From Nitrobacter sp047149785 (GTDB taxonomy: Bacteria; Pseudomonadota; Alphaproteobacteria; Rhizobiales; Xanthobacteraceae): a stretch of DNA of 64,000 nucleotides. Under the pieces are notes generated by a model that was given only the letters and a program-made list of their open reading frames with translations, made no database searches and was not told where the DNA came from. Below, one piece after another: positions 8,402-17,259 of this stretch (its first letter is position 1; every line of letters starts with the position of its first letter). Location: assembly GCF_047149785.1 (NCBI RefSeq), contig NZ_BAAGBE010000001.1:1550001-1614000 (forward strand), read 5' to 3'. The position numbers were made by a program, and so were the translations under genes.

Positions 8402-9985
8402 TCAGCGCAGCACGATCGAACCGGAGCGGCCGACAAGGCGCGCCAGTTGCTTGAAGCGGCCGCCGACGCGATCCGCGACGAGATCGACCAGACGATGCTC
8501 GAACACCAGCTTCAGCTTGCGACCGCTGATCCTGAAATGGGTCGCGGATAATACACCGGGCCTGGCCGCCGAAATCAGATGAGCGACGCGAAAGGCTGCG
8601 CCGAGAATGCGCGCTCTCTCGTTCATGGCCGGCGTTACCAATTCGCGCACCACAGCGGACGGTTCATTGATCTCATTCAGTCCGACATATCGATAAAACA
8701 CCGCAAGCGCGATGAACGTCCGCCCCTGATGGTCGACGTCGCCGAAATTGCCGTTCATGATCAGGTTGAGCGTCTGCTCGCCGCGATAGTCCGGATGGAT
8801 GCGCCAGCCGATGTCCGAGAGCAGGCAGGCGGCGTGACGCAGTCGCCGATCCTCTTCGGTTTCGTGCAGTTTCGCGATCCGGATCAACCGATCGGTCCAT
8901 CCGATCAACTCTTGCGCGTGACGCGCTGAACGCGACAACAGGCCGTTCAGCGTTTGCGCCGCGCAAATCAATCCATCCCTGGACCGCTCTCCGGCAGGCA
9001 GCATCGAATAAAGCAGACCCTCGCGGACGCCATAGGTCGAAAACATGATGGTCTTCGGCTTCGCGATCCGGATGACATATTCCATTACGAGAGCGGCATA
9101 AGTCAGCAGCGGCTGCCGCGCATCCGCGACCGCCTCGATATCCGCCAGCATATGAGACGCCGCCAGACGGCGAAGCCGCCTGACGAAATCAAGCGCGTCG
9201 GCGGCGGGAATGGAATAGCCGTGCATGACGCGGAGCGGGTAGCCGCTCTGGATGATATGAATCCGCGCCAGCGCCCGCCACGTCCCGCCGACGGCATAGA
9301 AGGTCCGGCCCCGGCCGGCCTTGAGCGGCGCGGCATCCGACAGTGCGTCTTTTACAATCCGCTCCGCGCGCTTCAGCGAGGTCTTCGATGCGTCCTGCAA
9401 CGCGAGACTGCCGAGCGGCAGCGTCACTCCGCGCCGAACGCGGTGGCCGCGCACGCCGGTCAGCTCAAGCGAGCCACCGCCGAGATCCCCGACGATTCCG
9501 TTCGGCTTGTGAACGCTGGAGACGACGCCCTGCGCCGCCAGACGCGCCTCCCGCGATCCCGACAGGACTTCGACCGGCACGCGGCAGACGCGTTCCGCCC
9601 TGGCGATGAAATCCGCGCCGTTCGTGGCGTCGCGGCAGGCGGCGGTAGCGATGGCGTAAACGCGACCGACCTTCATCACCTTGCATAGCGCGTGAAAGCG
9701 CCGCAGCGATGTCAGCGCCTTCTTGATCGCATCGGGCGCGAGCAGGCCGGTGGATTGCACCTCGCGGCCGAGCCCGCACAACGCCTTCTCGTTGAAGATC
9801 GAGACGAGGCTGCGCTCCAACGCTTCGTAAACGACGAGGCGGACCGAGTTGGAGCCGATATCGATAACGGCGACGCTGGAGTCCGGTTTGCGCCGAGGCT
9901 TCCGCACAGGCCCGCTACGGAGGCGGCTGCCGCTCTGCGCGACGCGTGAGGCGGCGCGGCGAGGATTCCTTGAGCGACTTTCCAC
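8402..9985 (-). CDS. ppx: Exopolyphosphatase (Ppx/GppA family)
   Basis: 527 residues if the GTG at 9985 is used, overlapping the end of ppk by 71 bp. A GTG at 9908, just past the ppk stop, would give a shorter protein that still holds the whole domain; the sequence does not decide between them. The ASKHA phosphatase core shows VAVIDIGSNSVRLVVYE and GIVGDLGGGSLELTG, the two phosphate-binding loops. The C-terminal half has the helical HD-like extension of long Ppx proteins. It hydrolyses inorganic polyphosphate from the ends, or pppGpp. The tight ppk-ppx coupling on one strand pairs synthesis with breakdown. Confidence 0.93.
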   Translation of the reverse strand: MESRSRNPRRAASRVAQSGSRLRSGPVRKPRRKPDSSVAVIDIGSNSVRLVVYEALERSLVSIFNEKALCGLGREVQSTGLLAPDAIKKALTSLRRFHALCKVMKVGRVYAIATAACRDATNGADFIARAERVCRVPVEVLSGSREARLAAQGVVSSVHKPNGIVGDLGGGSLELTGVRGHRVRRGVTLPLGSLALQDASKTSLKRAERIVKDALSDAAPLKAGRGRTFYAVGGTWRALARIHIIQSGYPLRVMHGYSIPAADALDFVRRLRRLAASHMLADIEAVADARQPLLTYAALVMEYVIRIAKPKTIMFSTYGVREGLLYSMLPAGERSRDGLICAAQTLNGLLSRSARHAQELIGWTDRLIRIAKLHETEEDRRLRHAACLLSDIGWRIHPDYRGEQTLNLIMNGNFGDVDHQGRTFIALAVFYRYVGLNEINEPSAVVRELVTPAMNERARILGAAFRVAHLISAARPGVLSATHFRISGRKLKLVFEHRLVDLVADRVGGRFKQLARLVGRSGSIVLR

Positions 9986-12116
9986 GGCCGGACAGACTCG
10001 GGTTCGTCATGAAATAGTTGTGCAGGTTGAAAGGCTCCTCACCCTTCGCGGCCTTCATACGCGTTGACGATCCATCCGGCAACAACCGCCAGCTCTGTTC
10101 GGTATCCTTCAGGTTCGCAACCATGATCTGCTCGAGAACCTGCTGATGCACCGTCGCATTTTGCAACGGGCACAGAATTTCGACGCGCCGGTCGAGGTTG
10201 CGCGGCATCATGTCGGCGGACGAGATATACACAGCCGCTTTCGGGCCCGGCATGGGTTGCCCCATGCCGAAGCAGTAAATCCGGCCGTGTTCCAGAAAGC
10301 GCCCGATCACGGACTTGACGCGAATGGTCTCCGACAATCCGGGAACTCCGGGCCGCAGGCAGCAAATGCCGCGCACGATCAGCTCGACCGGAACGCCGGC
10401 CTGCGATGCCTCATACAGCGCATCGATGATGTCGGGATCGACCAGCGCATTCATCTTCATCCAGATCGCCGCCGGCTTGCCGTGGCGCGCGAAATTGGTT
10501 TCGCCGCGTATGTGATCGAGGATCCGGTTGCGCAGGGTCAGCGGCGACACCGCCATCTTCTCGATGTCGCTCGGCTCCGCGTAGCCGGTGATGTAATTGA
10601 ACACGCGCGCGGCATCGCGGCCGATGATCGGATCCGATGTAAAATACGACAGGTCGGTATAGATGCGCGCGGTCACCGGGTGATAGTTGCCGGTGCCGGT
10701 GTGGACGTAAGTCGCGAGGCTGCCGCCTTCCCGGCGCACGACCAGCGACAGCTTGGCGTGCGTCTTCAACTCGAGGAAGCCGTAAACCACCTGCACGCCG
10801 GCGCGCTCGAGATCGCGCGCCCACCGGATGTTGGCCTCCTCGTCGAACCGCGCCTTGAGTTCGACAAGCGCCGTGACCGACTTGCCCGCCTCCGCGGCTT
10901 CCGCCAGCGCCCGCACAATCGGCGAGTTGTTGGAGGTGCGGTAGAGCGTCTGCTTGATCGCGACGACGTCGGGATCTCGCGCGGCCTGCTGCAGGAACTG
11001 CACCACGACGTCGAACGATTCATAGGGATGATGAACGATCAGGTCCTTCTGCCGGATCGCGGCGAACACGTCGCCGCCGTGATCGCGCACGCGCTCGGGA
11101 TGGCGCGGCACGTAGGGCACGAATTCAAGATCGGGCCGGTCGAGCCGCGTCAGTTGCGACAGCTCGTTCATGGCCAGGACGCCGTCCACCAGCAACACTT
11201 CGTCGTCGGTTGCCGACAGCGCTCGCTGTACAAATGCGCGCAGTTCTGCCGGCATCGCGGCTTCGATTTCAAGGCGGATGACGGAGCCGCGCCGGCGGCG
11301 CTTCAATGCGGTTTCGAACAGGCGAACCAGATCCTCCGCCTCTTCCTCGATTTCCAGCTCGGAGTCCCGGATGATGCGGAACGCGCCCTGCCCCTTGACC
11401 GTGTAGCCTGGGAACAGCCGGTTGATGAACAGGCTGGTGGCGCCTTCGAGCGTGATCAGCCTGACGGGGTCGTCCTTGGCCGCCGGCGGCAGCCGCAGGA
11501 AACGGTCGATCTTGCCGGGCATGCGGATCAGCGCATTCATCGACTTGCCGTCGGACGCGCGCGCGAGTTGCAGCGCGATGGTGAAGCCGAGACTCGGAAT
11601 GAACGGAAACGGGTGCGCCGGATCGATGGCGAGCGGCGTCAGCAAGGGAAAGATATTGTGGAGAAAGTGATCCGCGATCCACGTGCGTTCGGCCTTGGTG
11701 ACGTCCTTGCCGTCGATCAGGACAATGCCAACCTCGGTCAGCACGTTGCGCAGATCACGCCAGATCGCCTGTTGATCGCTCGCAAGATTTGAGACGGTCT
11801 CGTTGATAAGAACGAGCTGCTCCGACGGCGTCAGGCCGTCCGGACTGCGCTCCGTGATCCCTTCCCGCACCTGCGCCTTGATGCCAGCGACGCGGACCAT
11901 AAAGAACTCGTCAAGGTTATTGGCGGAAATCGACAGGAAGCGGACGCGCTCGAGCGCGGGATGGCCGGGGTTGACCGACTCCTCAAGCACCCGGCGATTG
12001 AAATGCAGCCAGGACAGCTCGCGGTTGATGAATCGTTCCGGGCTGGTCCGGATCGCGGAGTCCGGCTCCGGTTCTTGTTTTTTACCTTCAATAACAATCG
12101 CTTGAACGGAATCCAT
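9915..12116 (-). CDS. ppk: Polyphosphate kinase 1
   Basis: 733 residues from the ATG at 12116 (MDSVQAIVIEGKKQE); upstream in-frame starts add a low-complexity leader foreign to the family. It polymerises the terminal phosphate of ATP into polyphosphate. It shows the N-terminal domain start (FINRELSWLHFNRRVLEE), the phosphorylated-His region (VHTGTGNYHPVTARIYTD) and the second PLD-like region (ADMMPRNLDRRVEI), in the order expected for PPK1. It is first in a ppk-ppx pair. The 159 bp upstream of it, down to the hda stop, shows no obvious Pho-box that I could identify. Confidence 0.96.
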   Translation of the reverse strand: MDSVQAIVIEGKKQEPEPDSAIRTSPERFINRELSWLHFNRRVLEESVNPGHPALERVRFLSISANNLDEFFMVRVAGIKAQVREGITERSPDGLTPSEQLVLINETVSNLASDQQAIWRDLRNVLTEVGIVLIDGKDVTKAERTWIADHFLHNIFPLLTPLAIDPAHPFPFIPSLGFTIALQLARASDGKSMNALIRMPGKIDRFLRLPPAAKDDPVRLITLEGATSLFINRLFPGYTVKGQGAFRIIRDSELEIEEEAEDLVRLFETALKRRRRGSVIRLEIEAAMPAELRAFVQRALSATDDEVLLVDGVLAMNELSQLTRLDRPDLEFVPYVPRHPERVRDHGGDVFAAIRQKDLIVHHPYESFDVVVQFLQQAARDPDVVAIKQTLYRTSNNSPIVRALAEAAEAGKSVTALVELKARFDEEANIRWARDLERAGVQVVYGFLELKTHAKLSLVVRREGGSLATYVHTGTGNYHPVTARIYTDLSYFTSDPIIGRDAARVFNYITGYAEPSDIEKMAVSPLTLRNRILDHIRGETNFARHGKPAAIWMKMNALVDPDIIDALYEASQAGVPVELIVRGICCLRPGVPGLSETIRVKSVIGRFLEHGRIYCFGMGQPMPGPKAAVYISSADMMPRNLDRRVEILCPLQNATVHQQVLEQIMVANLKDTEQSWRLLPDGSSTRMKAAKGEEPFNLHNYFMTNPSLSGRGKSLKESSPRRLTRRAERQPPP

Positions 12117-12275
12117 AGATTTATTGGTCCATATCTCGTCGAGCCGCCGGCAAGCCGCGCAAACAGCAGCGAACCATGGGTCAGCTCGATGACGTTTCAA
12201 TGACATTGACGTTCCGGAACGCCGGCGCGTCAAGATCGGCCGAAGGGGACGGGCGCGGCGGAAATCGTCCGGTTT

Positions 12276-12980
12276 TCAGTTTCGATCGCGCAGCAATTCG
12301 GCGGCGAGCGCGCGCGTCACCGGCCGGCCCTGCCGCAGCGATTCCGCATCGAGTTGTTCGACGATCCGCCGAACCGCAGCGAATGATCTCTCTATTCGCG
12401 TTGCGATAAAGTTGACGACGGTCTCGTCAATGCTCATCTGGCGGTCCGTGCAGAGCTTGACGACCAGCGCCCGGAGCAAGTGATCGTCGGGCGGCATCAG
12501 CGTGACCACAGGCACGGCGCGAAGCCGCGACCGCAGATCGCGCAACCCGATCTCGATGGCAACGGGAGGCGCCCGCGCGGTAAGCAGGACGAAGGCGTCG
12601 TCCTCACGGGCAAGATTCATCAAATGAAACAGCGCAAGTTCATCGAAGGCCCGCGGGTTGAGGTCCTCGACGACCAGCGCGCCGGTCGCCAGCGCCGCGG
12701 GCACCGCCGTCGCGCTCACGGCGTGCGCGCCGACCACGCGCGCGCCCGCCTGCTCCGCCCAGATCGCCGCGAGATGACTCTTGCCGCAACCTTCGGGGCC
12801 GGCAAGCAGCATGATCCGGTTTGGCCACTCCGGCCAGCTTTCGATCAGCGCCAGCGCCGCCGCATTCGCCGAGCCTTCAAGAAAATCGTCCCGCGAAAGG
12901 CTTTCCGCGTGCGGCAACGCGAATGCGAGCTGACGGGGTCCGGGGCGGCCTGCCACGCATCTACTCCATGCCAGATCCAA
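12276..12980 (-). CDS. hdaA: DnaA-related AAA+ protein, Hda-type regulator of replication initiation
   Basis: 234 residues from a TTG at 12980; a GTG at 12956 (VAGRPGPRQLAFALPH) is an equally good start. The PRQLAFALPH segment near the N-terminus resembles the clamp-binding motif of Hda proteins. Walker A is GPEGCGKSHL and Walker B is ALVVEDLNP. The C-terminal lid ends with AVRRIVEQLDAESL, and the DNA-binding domain IV of DnaA is absent. Such proteins bind the sliding clamp and promote ATP hydrolysis by DnaA, preventing re-initiation. It lies 24 bp downstream of the phosphatidyltransferase gene on the same strand. Confidence 0.85.
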   Translation of the reverse strand: MDLAWSRCVAGRPGPRQLAFALPHAESLSRDDFLEGSANAAALALIESWPEWPNRIMLLAGPEGCGKSHLAAIWAEQAGARVVGAHAVSATAVPAALATGALVVEDLNPRAFDELALFHLMNLAREDDAFVLLTARAPPVAIEIGLRDLRSRLRAVPVVTLMPPDDHLLRALVVKLCTDRQMSIDETVVNFIATRIERSFAAVRRIVEQLDAESLRQGRPVTRALAAELLRDRN

Positions 12981-13004
12981 CTCGCGCGCACCATCGAGCG
13001 ACCT

Positions 13005-13547
13005 TCATTTCTGCTCGATGGTGCTCATGTGGCGCACCCACTCCACGAGATAAAGGGACACTGAAACCAGGGTCAGGACCGCAATACCGGCCATCAGAAT
13101 TGCCTCGTAGGGAGAGGTATTGAACCCGAAGCCCAGAGCCGCCAGCACCAGCGCCGCAAACGCAACCTGCGCTCCCGTGTTGAGCTTGGAGACCATCAGC
13201 GGCTTCATGGGTATCGGCTTGTTGAACAGCCACGACACGATCACGGCGCCGACGATCATGATATCGCGCGAAACCACCAGGATAACCAGCCAGCGGGGGA
13301 CGGCGCCCCAGATGCCGAGCGCCACGAAGATCGAGACCAGCAGCGCCTTGTCGGCCAGGGGATCCAGAAGCGCGCCCAGTTCGCTCGCCATGTTGAAGCG
13401 CTTGGCGAGAAATCCGTCCACCGCATCGCTGACACCGGCGACCACGAAGATTGCAAAAGCGATTTCCATCTGATTGGAGGCGATAGCCCAGATAATGATC
13501 GGCACCAGCAGAATGCGACCGAGTGTAATAATGTTCGGAATACTCAC
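13005..13547 (-). CDS. pgsA: CDP-alcohol phosphatidyltransferase (PgsA-type)
   Basis: 180 residues from the ATG at 13547 (MSIPNIITLGRILLVPIIIW). The family signature is complete: D41, D44-G45, K49-R50, G58, D62 and D66 in SDAVDGFLAKR...GALLDPLADK. About four to five membrane helices are visible. By length and N-terminus it matches CDP-diacylglycerol-glycerol-3-phosphate 3-phosphatidyltransferase, the committed step to phosphatidylglycerol in the inner membrane. Cardiolipin-type or inositol-type transfer cannot be excluded from motifs alone. hda follows closely, so the two are probably cotranscribed. Confidence 0.85.
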   Translation of the reverse strand: MSIPNIITLGRILLVPIIIWAIASNQMEIAFAIFVVAGVSDAVDGFLAKRFNMASELGALLDPLADKALLVSIFVALGIWGAVPRWLVILVVSRDIMIVGAVIVSWLFNKPIPMKPLMVSKLNTGAQVAFAALVLAALGFGFNTSPYEAILMAGIAVLTLVSVSLYLVEWVRHMSTIEQK

Positions 13548-13911
13548 GCGACGTTTCCCGCCCTCCGGCCCGTTTCCGCATAACCAATGCGGAATTCGAG
13601 GCTTCCGCAGCCCGGAACAGCCTCCTGTCTACATAGTATATGCTGAGGAGACTTTGCGAGCGAGCTGCCTATTTTGTCGGAAAGGGCCCATGATCGGATT
13701 TAGGATAGGCTCAATCGACGGGAATTGATGGGCTAAGGTCTTGCCAAGTCTGCATTTCACAGGTTACTAGGTGAGTTAGCTTTGTACTTTCTCCCGCAGT
13801 GTAGCTCGCATCTTATGTGCGAAGTTCGCTGTTGATGACATGTGGCGCCGCTTGTCGGGCATTTGCAGAGCTGCTCCGATTGGCAAACCGATTCTCGCTG
13901 GAACACGAATA
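13548..13911. other. Intergenic region between divergent pgsA and purM
   Basis: 364 bp. The composition drops from GC-rich at the pgsA side to clearly AT-richer from about 13620 onward, continuing into purM. No convincing gene is present. An in-frame upward extension of purM from 13840 adds 24 residues with no family similarity. This is probably the promoter side of the imported purM segment. Confidence 0.5.
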
Positions 13912-15054
13912 ATGGTCGCGCTCAAAAAAAAGTCGTCTGCTCGAACGACCTATCGCGATGCTGGGGTCGATATTAGATTAGCGGATGATTTTATTAGAAC
14001 AATTGGTCCAATCGCGGACGCGACAATTGCCGAGCGATCAGGTCCAATGGAAGGGATCGGCGGATTTGGCGCCCTTTTTGATCTGAAGCGTGCCGGCTTC
14101 CGCGATCCAATTCTGGTTTCTTCGACCGACGGGGTGGGCACCAAACTTCGAATTGCTATCGAAACCGATCAAGTCGATACGATTGGAATCGACTTAGTTG
14201 CAATGTGCGTTAACGATGTGCTGGTGCACGGTGCCGAACCACTTTTTTTTCTAAACTATTTTGCTCTTGGTAAACTCAATAATAGACTTGGAGAACGAGT
14301 TTTAAAAGGAATCGCGGAAGGATGCCGTCAAGCAGGGGTAGCTTTGGTCGGTGGAGAGACTGCGGAAATGCCTGGCTTTTACGCGGATGGCGATTTTGAC
14401 CTCGCGGGTTTTACTGTAGGTGCTGTTGAGCGCGGACAAGAGCTCCCTCGCCGTCAGGATATTTGCGATGGGGATATTCTCATCGGCATTTCATCTTCTG
14501 GCGTACATTCCAACGGCTATTCGCTTGTGCGTAAACTCGTTGAGCGATCTGGCCTCAAATGGTCCGATTCTGCTCCTTTCGAACCAAGCAAGACCCTGGG
14601 GGACGCATTACTTGAGCCGACCCGGATATATGTGAAACCCGTTCTGCAGGTTCTCAAAAGTACCGACGGCATCAAAGCCTTTGCACACATTACGGGAAGC
14701 GGTGCTCTTGGAAAGCTTCATCGCATCCTTCCGAGTCCTTCGGCTAATGGAGTCCGAGCTCATATTGAGTTGGGCACTTGGCAAGTACCAACGGTGTTTC
14801 GCTGGCTACGTGATCAAGCGAACTATTCTGATTCCTACGAAGATGAGAAAGAGTTATTGCGCGCCTTTAATTGCGGAATTGGAATGGTGGCGGTAGTTGC
14901 AAGAGAGAAGGCGAAACAAATACTAGAACTCCTTAAAGCTTCCAAAGAAGAAGCTTTCGTTATTGGAAAGATAGAAAACCATGGCGAGCCTTCTGGGCAT
15001 TGGCCTAAGGTCGAAGATGCTGTGCGTCTTACCGGGAATCTGTCATTCGAATAG
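13912..15054 (+). CDS. purM: Phosphoribosylformylglycinamidine cyclo-ligase (AIR synthetase), atypical composition
   Basis: 380 residues from the ATG at 13912 (MVALKKKSSARTTYRDAGVDI), slightly long for the family (about 345-360). It closes the imidazole ring of AIR in purine synthesis, using ATP. Conserved pieces are YRDAGVDI, TDGVGTK, GGETAEMPGF, GVHSNGYSLVRK and FNCGIGM. The usual C-terminal HITGGG-F/L-x-N-I-PR element reads HITGSGALGKLHRILP instead. Base use differs from its neighbours: 26 of 60 G+C in 14161-14220 against 38 of 60 in purN at 15181-15240. It still sits directly ahead of purN, as in relatives, so replacement in place is the likely history. Confidence 0.9.
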   Translation: MVALKKKSSARTTYRDAGVDIRLADDFIRTIGPIADATIAERSGPMEGIGGFGALFDLKRAGFRDPILVSSTDGVGTKLRIAIETDQVDTIGIDLVAMCVNDVLVHGAEPLFFLNYFALGKLNNRLGERVLKGIAEGCRQAGVALVGGETAEMPGFYADGDFDLAGFTVGAVERGQELPRRQDICDGDILIGISSSGVHSNGYSLVRKLVERSGLKWSDSAPFEPSKTLGDALLEPTRIYVKPVLQVLKSTDGIKAFAHITGSGALGKLHRILPSPSANGVRAHIELGTWQVPTVFRWLRDQANYSDSYEDEKELLRAFNCGIGMVAVVAREKAKQILELLKASKEEAFVIGKIENHGEPSGHWPKVEDAVRLTGNLSFE

Positions 15055-15089
15055 AAACTGTGTGCGTTGAAGCGTTAACGTGAACACTC

Positions 15090-15743
15090 ATGAAACGCCG
15101 CGTCGCAATCCTGATTTCCGGGCGCGGGTCGAACATGACCGCGCTGGTGGAGGCCGCAAAAGCCAAGGACTTCCCGGCTGAAATCGCCGTCGTTATTTCC
15201 AATAAGGCCGCAGCGGAGGGCCTCGCCAGAGCGCAGGCGGCCGGCATTCCAACCCTCGTCATCGAGAGCAAACCGTTCGGCCAGGACCGCGCGGCGTTCG
15301 AAGCCAAACTGCAATCGGCGCTGGACGACAACCGCATCGATCTCATCTGTCTCGGCGGTTTCATGCGGCTGTTCACCGCCGATTTCGTCCAGCGTTGGCA
15401 GGGACGAATGCTCAACATCCATCCGTCGCTGCTTCCGTCGTTTCGCGGCCTCGATCCTCACGGCCAGGCGTTGCGGGCCGGCGTGAAGATTTCCGGCGCG
15501 ACTGTCCACTTCGTCATTCCGGAGACCGATGCCGGTCCCATTATCATCCAGGGCGCGGTCGCGATACGCGACGACGACACGGCGGAGACGCTGGCCGCGC
15601 GCGTGCTGGAGATCGAGCACCGCATCTACCCGGATGCGCTGCGGCTTGTCGCGAGCGGCGGCACGCGACTGGACGGCGACATCTGCAAGACGTCGGCAAA
15701 CGCCAGTCCGGACGACAGCCTGATCTCACCCTCGGTGATATGA
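15090..15743 (+). CDS. purN: Phosphoribosylglycinamide formyltransferase, folate-dependent
   Basis: 217 residues from the ATG at 15090 (MKRRVAILISGRGSNMTALV). It transfers the formyl group of 10-formyl-THF to GAR in purine synthesis. Visible are the phosphate-binding GRGSN (11-15), the catalytic Asn and His in MLNIHPSLLPSF, and the catalytic Asp in HFVIPETDAGPIIIQ. The C-terminal 15-20 residues past the core are low-conservation. It lies 35 bp after purM, with normal high GC, in contrast to that gene. Confidence 0.96.
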   Translation: MKRRVAILISGRGSNMTALVEAAKAKDFPAEIAVVISNKAAAEGLARAQAAGIPTLVIESKPFGQDRAAFEAKLQSALDDNRIDLICLGGFMRLFTADFVQRWQGRMLNIHPSLLPSFRGLDPHGQALRAGVKISGATVHFVIPETDAGPIIIQGAVAIRDDDTAETLAARVLEIEHRIYPDALRLVASGGTRLDGDICKTSANASPDDSLISPSVI

Positions 15744-15834
15744 CCGGGTCCGGACCGGAAAAGGACAAGTCCCCGGGTCGCGAATTGGAGGCACGCCGCA
15801 GCGGCTTGCGCCAATCGCCGGAAACATAATGGAG

Positions 15835-16038
15835 TTATGAGACCTTCAGATTTTCAGCCGAGGTCTTGCCGCGATTTTCGACCAGATCGAATTCGATCAC
15901 CTGATCCTCATTGAGGGTGCTGAGGCCAGCCCGCTCCACGGCTGAGATGTGAACGAAGACGTCCTTGTCGCCGGTCGTCGGCTTGATGAACCCGTACCCC
16001 TTGGTCGGATTGAACCATTTGACGGTGCCCTTCTGCAT
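15835..16038 (-). CDS. cspA: Cold-shock protein, single domain
   Basis: 67 residues from the ATG at 16038 (MQKGTVKWFNPTKGYGFIKP), placed by a strong GGGAGG ribosome site 7-12 bases upstream; a longer reading upstream would add an unrelated leader. RNP1 (KGYGFI) and RNP2 (VFVHIS) are intact. It is an RNA chaperone that melts secondary structure in mRNA. The long gene-free stretch upstream (16039-16407) could hold the structured 5' leader common in csp genes. Confidence 0.95.
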   Translation of the reverse strand: MQKGTVKWFNPTKGYGFIKPTTGDKDVFVHISAVERAGLSTLNEDQVIEFDLVENRGKTSAENLKVS

Positions 16039-16407
16039 CGTCCGCCTCCCCTGTCTGGGTATAAAAAAGACGCGGCCGCGCACCACGCCACAAACGGCCC
16101 CCTCCTGATCTCTGCTGAACCTTCGAATTCGCGAAACGCACAGACGAACGGACCAAGATCCGATTGCACCAGGATTGCAACACGAAAATTACCTCTTAGC
16201 AAGCCACGACCAGCGATCGTGAAACTGGCCGAGGCCGTGGTTTCCAAACGCCGGCGGGACGACACACCCGGCTAATGATACGTCGTTTCAACGGGTCATT
16301 GCGGACCGACGCGGCGGGGGCACCGGCCTTGCTTTGCGGGCGATGTCCCGGCTATCCACATGTTTGATACTGCGGTGAAAAACGCGGCGCGACGGATCAA
16401 GCCCGTT
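16039..16407. other. Intergenic region, probable cspA leader and promoter
   Basis: 369 bp between the cspA start and the end of the TerC gene, both on the minus strand. No plausible coding frame was found. It contains the cspA ribosome site and likely its 5' leader. Confidence 0.4.
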
Positions 16408-17238
16408 CTAGAAACGCTCGGCGGAGACCTGCATCCGCCTGCGCCAGAGCGAGCCGGCGATCAGCACGATGATCGCTCCCAGTACGGCACAAACAATTTC
16501 CTCTCCGGTCCCGCCGTGAACGGCAAATTGCGGCGCAAGGCCGAACCGCGCCAGCATCGTATCCAGAAACGCACCGGCGCCAGCGTCGAACAGCGCGTGC
16601 AGTCGCGGCGCGACCGCCGGATCGGTCGCGATGACATCCCCCGCGATCCAACCCAGCAAGGCCGCTCCGGCCCACACCAGAAAAGGCAGGCGATTGAGCA
16701 ACAGCATGATCAGCGCGGCGCCGGCCACGATCAGCGGCACGCTGATGGCCAGTCCGATGATCAACAGCGGCAAACTGCCATTCGCGGCCGCCGCGACCGC
16801 GATCACATTGTCGAGACTCATCACGATGTCCGCGACGACCACGACCTGAACGGCGGCCCACAGATGCCGGGCCGCGGCAACCCCCTCCTCGTCCTCCTTC
16901 TCCGGCACCAGCAACTTGGCGGCAATCACGAGCAGCGCGATGCCCCCCGCCAGCTTGAGGTAGGGCAATTCCATCAGGGTTGCGACAATCCCCGTAAAGA
17001 CAATGCGGAGAACGACCGCGGCGGCGGCTCCGAGGACCATGCCCCAAAGCCGCTGCGGCGGCGCCAGCCCGCGACAGGCCAGCGCAATGACCAGCGCGTT
17101 GTCGCCGGACAACAGCACGTTGATCCAGATGATCTTGCCGACGGCAAGCCAGAACGCCGAATGATGCGACTCGCTTCGAAATTCGGCGAAGACCGATGTG
17201 ATCGTCGCCAGATCGAAGATGTGCAGCAGTGAATCCAA
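16408..17238 (-). CDS. TerC family integral membrane protein (YjbE-like)
   Basis: 276 residues from the ATG at 17238 (MDSLLHIFDLATITSVF). Seven to eight hydrophobic segments are present, with the two conserved acidic pieces of the family: INVLLSGDNALVIALAC and ADIVMSLDNVIAVAAAA, which form a metal-binding centre in the membrane. TerC/Alx/YjbE proteins are linked to Mn2+ export or metal supply to secreted proteins. The C-terminus extends about 60 residues past the core. It starts 21 bp after the ndk remnant on the same strand, so it probably depends on the ndk promoter; there is no room for a manganese riboswitch directly before it. Confidence 0.85.
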   Translation of the reverse strand: MDSLLHIFDLATITSVFAEFRSESHHSAFWLAVGKIIWINVLLSGDNALVIALACRGLAPPQRLWGMVLGAAAAVVLRIVFTGIVATLMELPYLKLAGGIALLVIAAKLLVPEKEDEEGVAAARHLWAAVQVVVVADIVMSLDNVIAVAAAANGSLPLLIIGLAISVPLIVAGAALIMLLLNRLPFLVWAGAALLGWIAGDVIATDPAVAPRLHALFDAGAGAFLDTMLARFGLAPQFAVHGGTGEEIVCAVLGAIIVLIAGSLWRRRMQVSAERF

Positions 17239-17259
17239 TGGCGTCCTTTACCTCACTGT

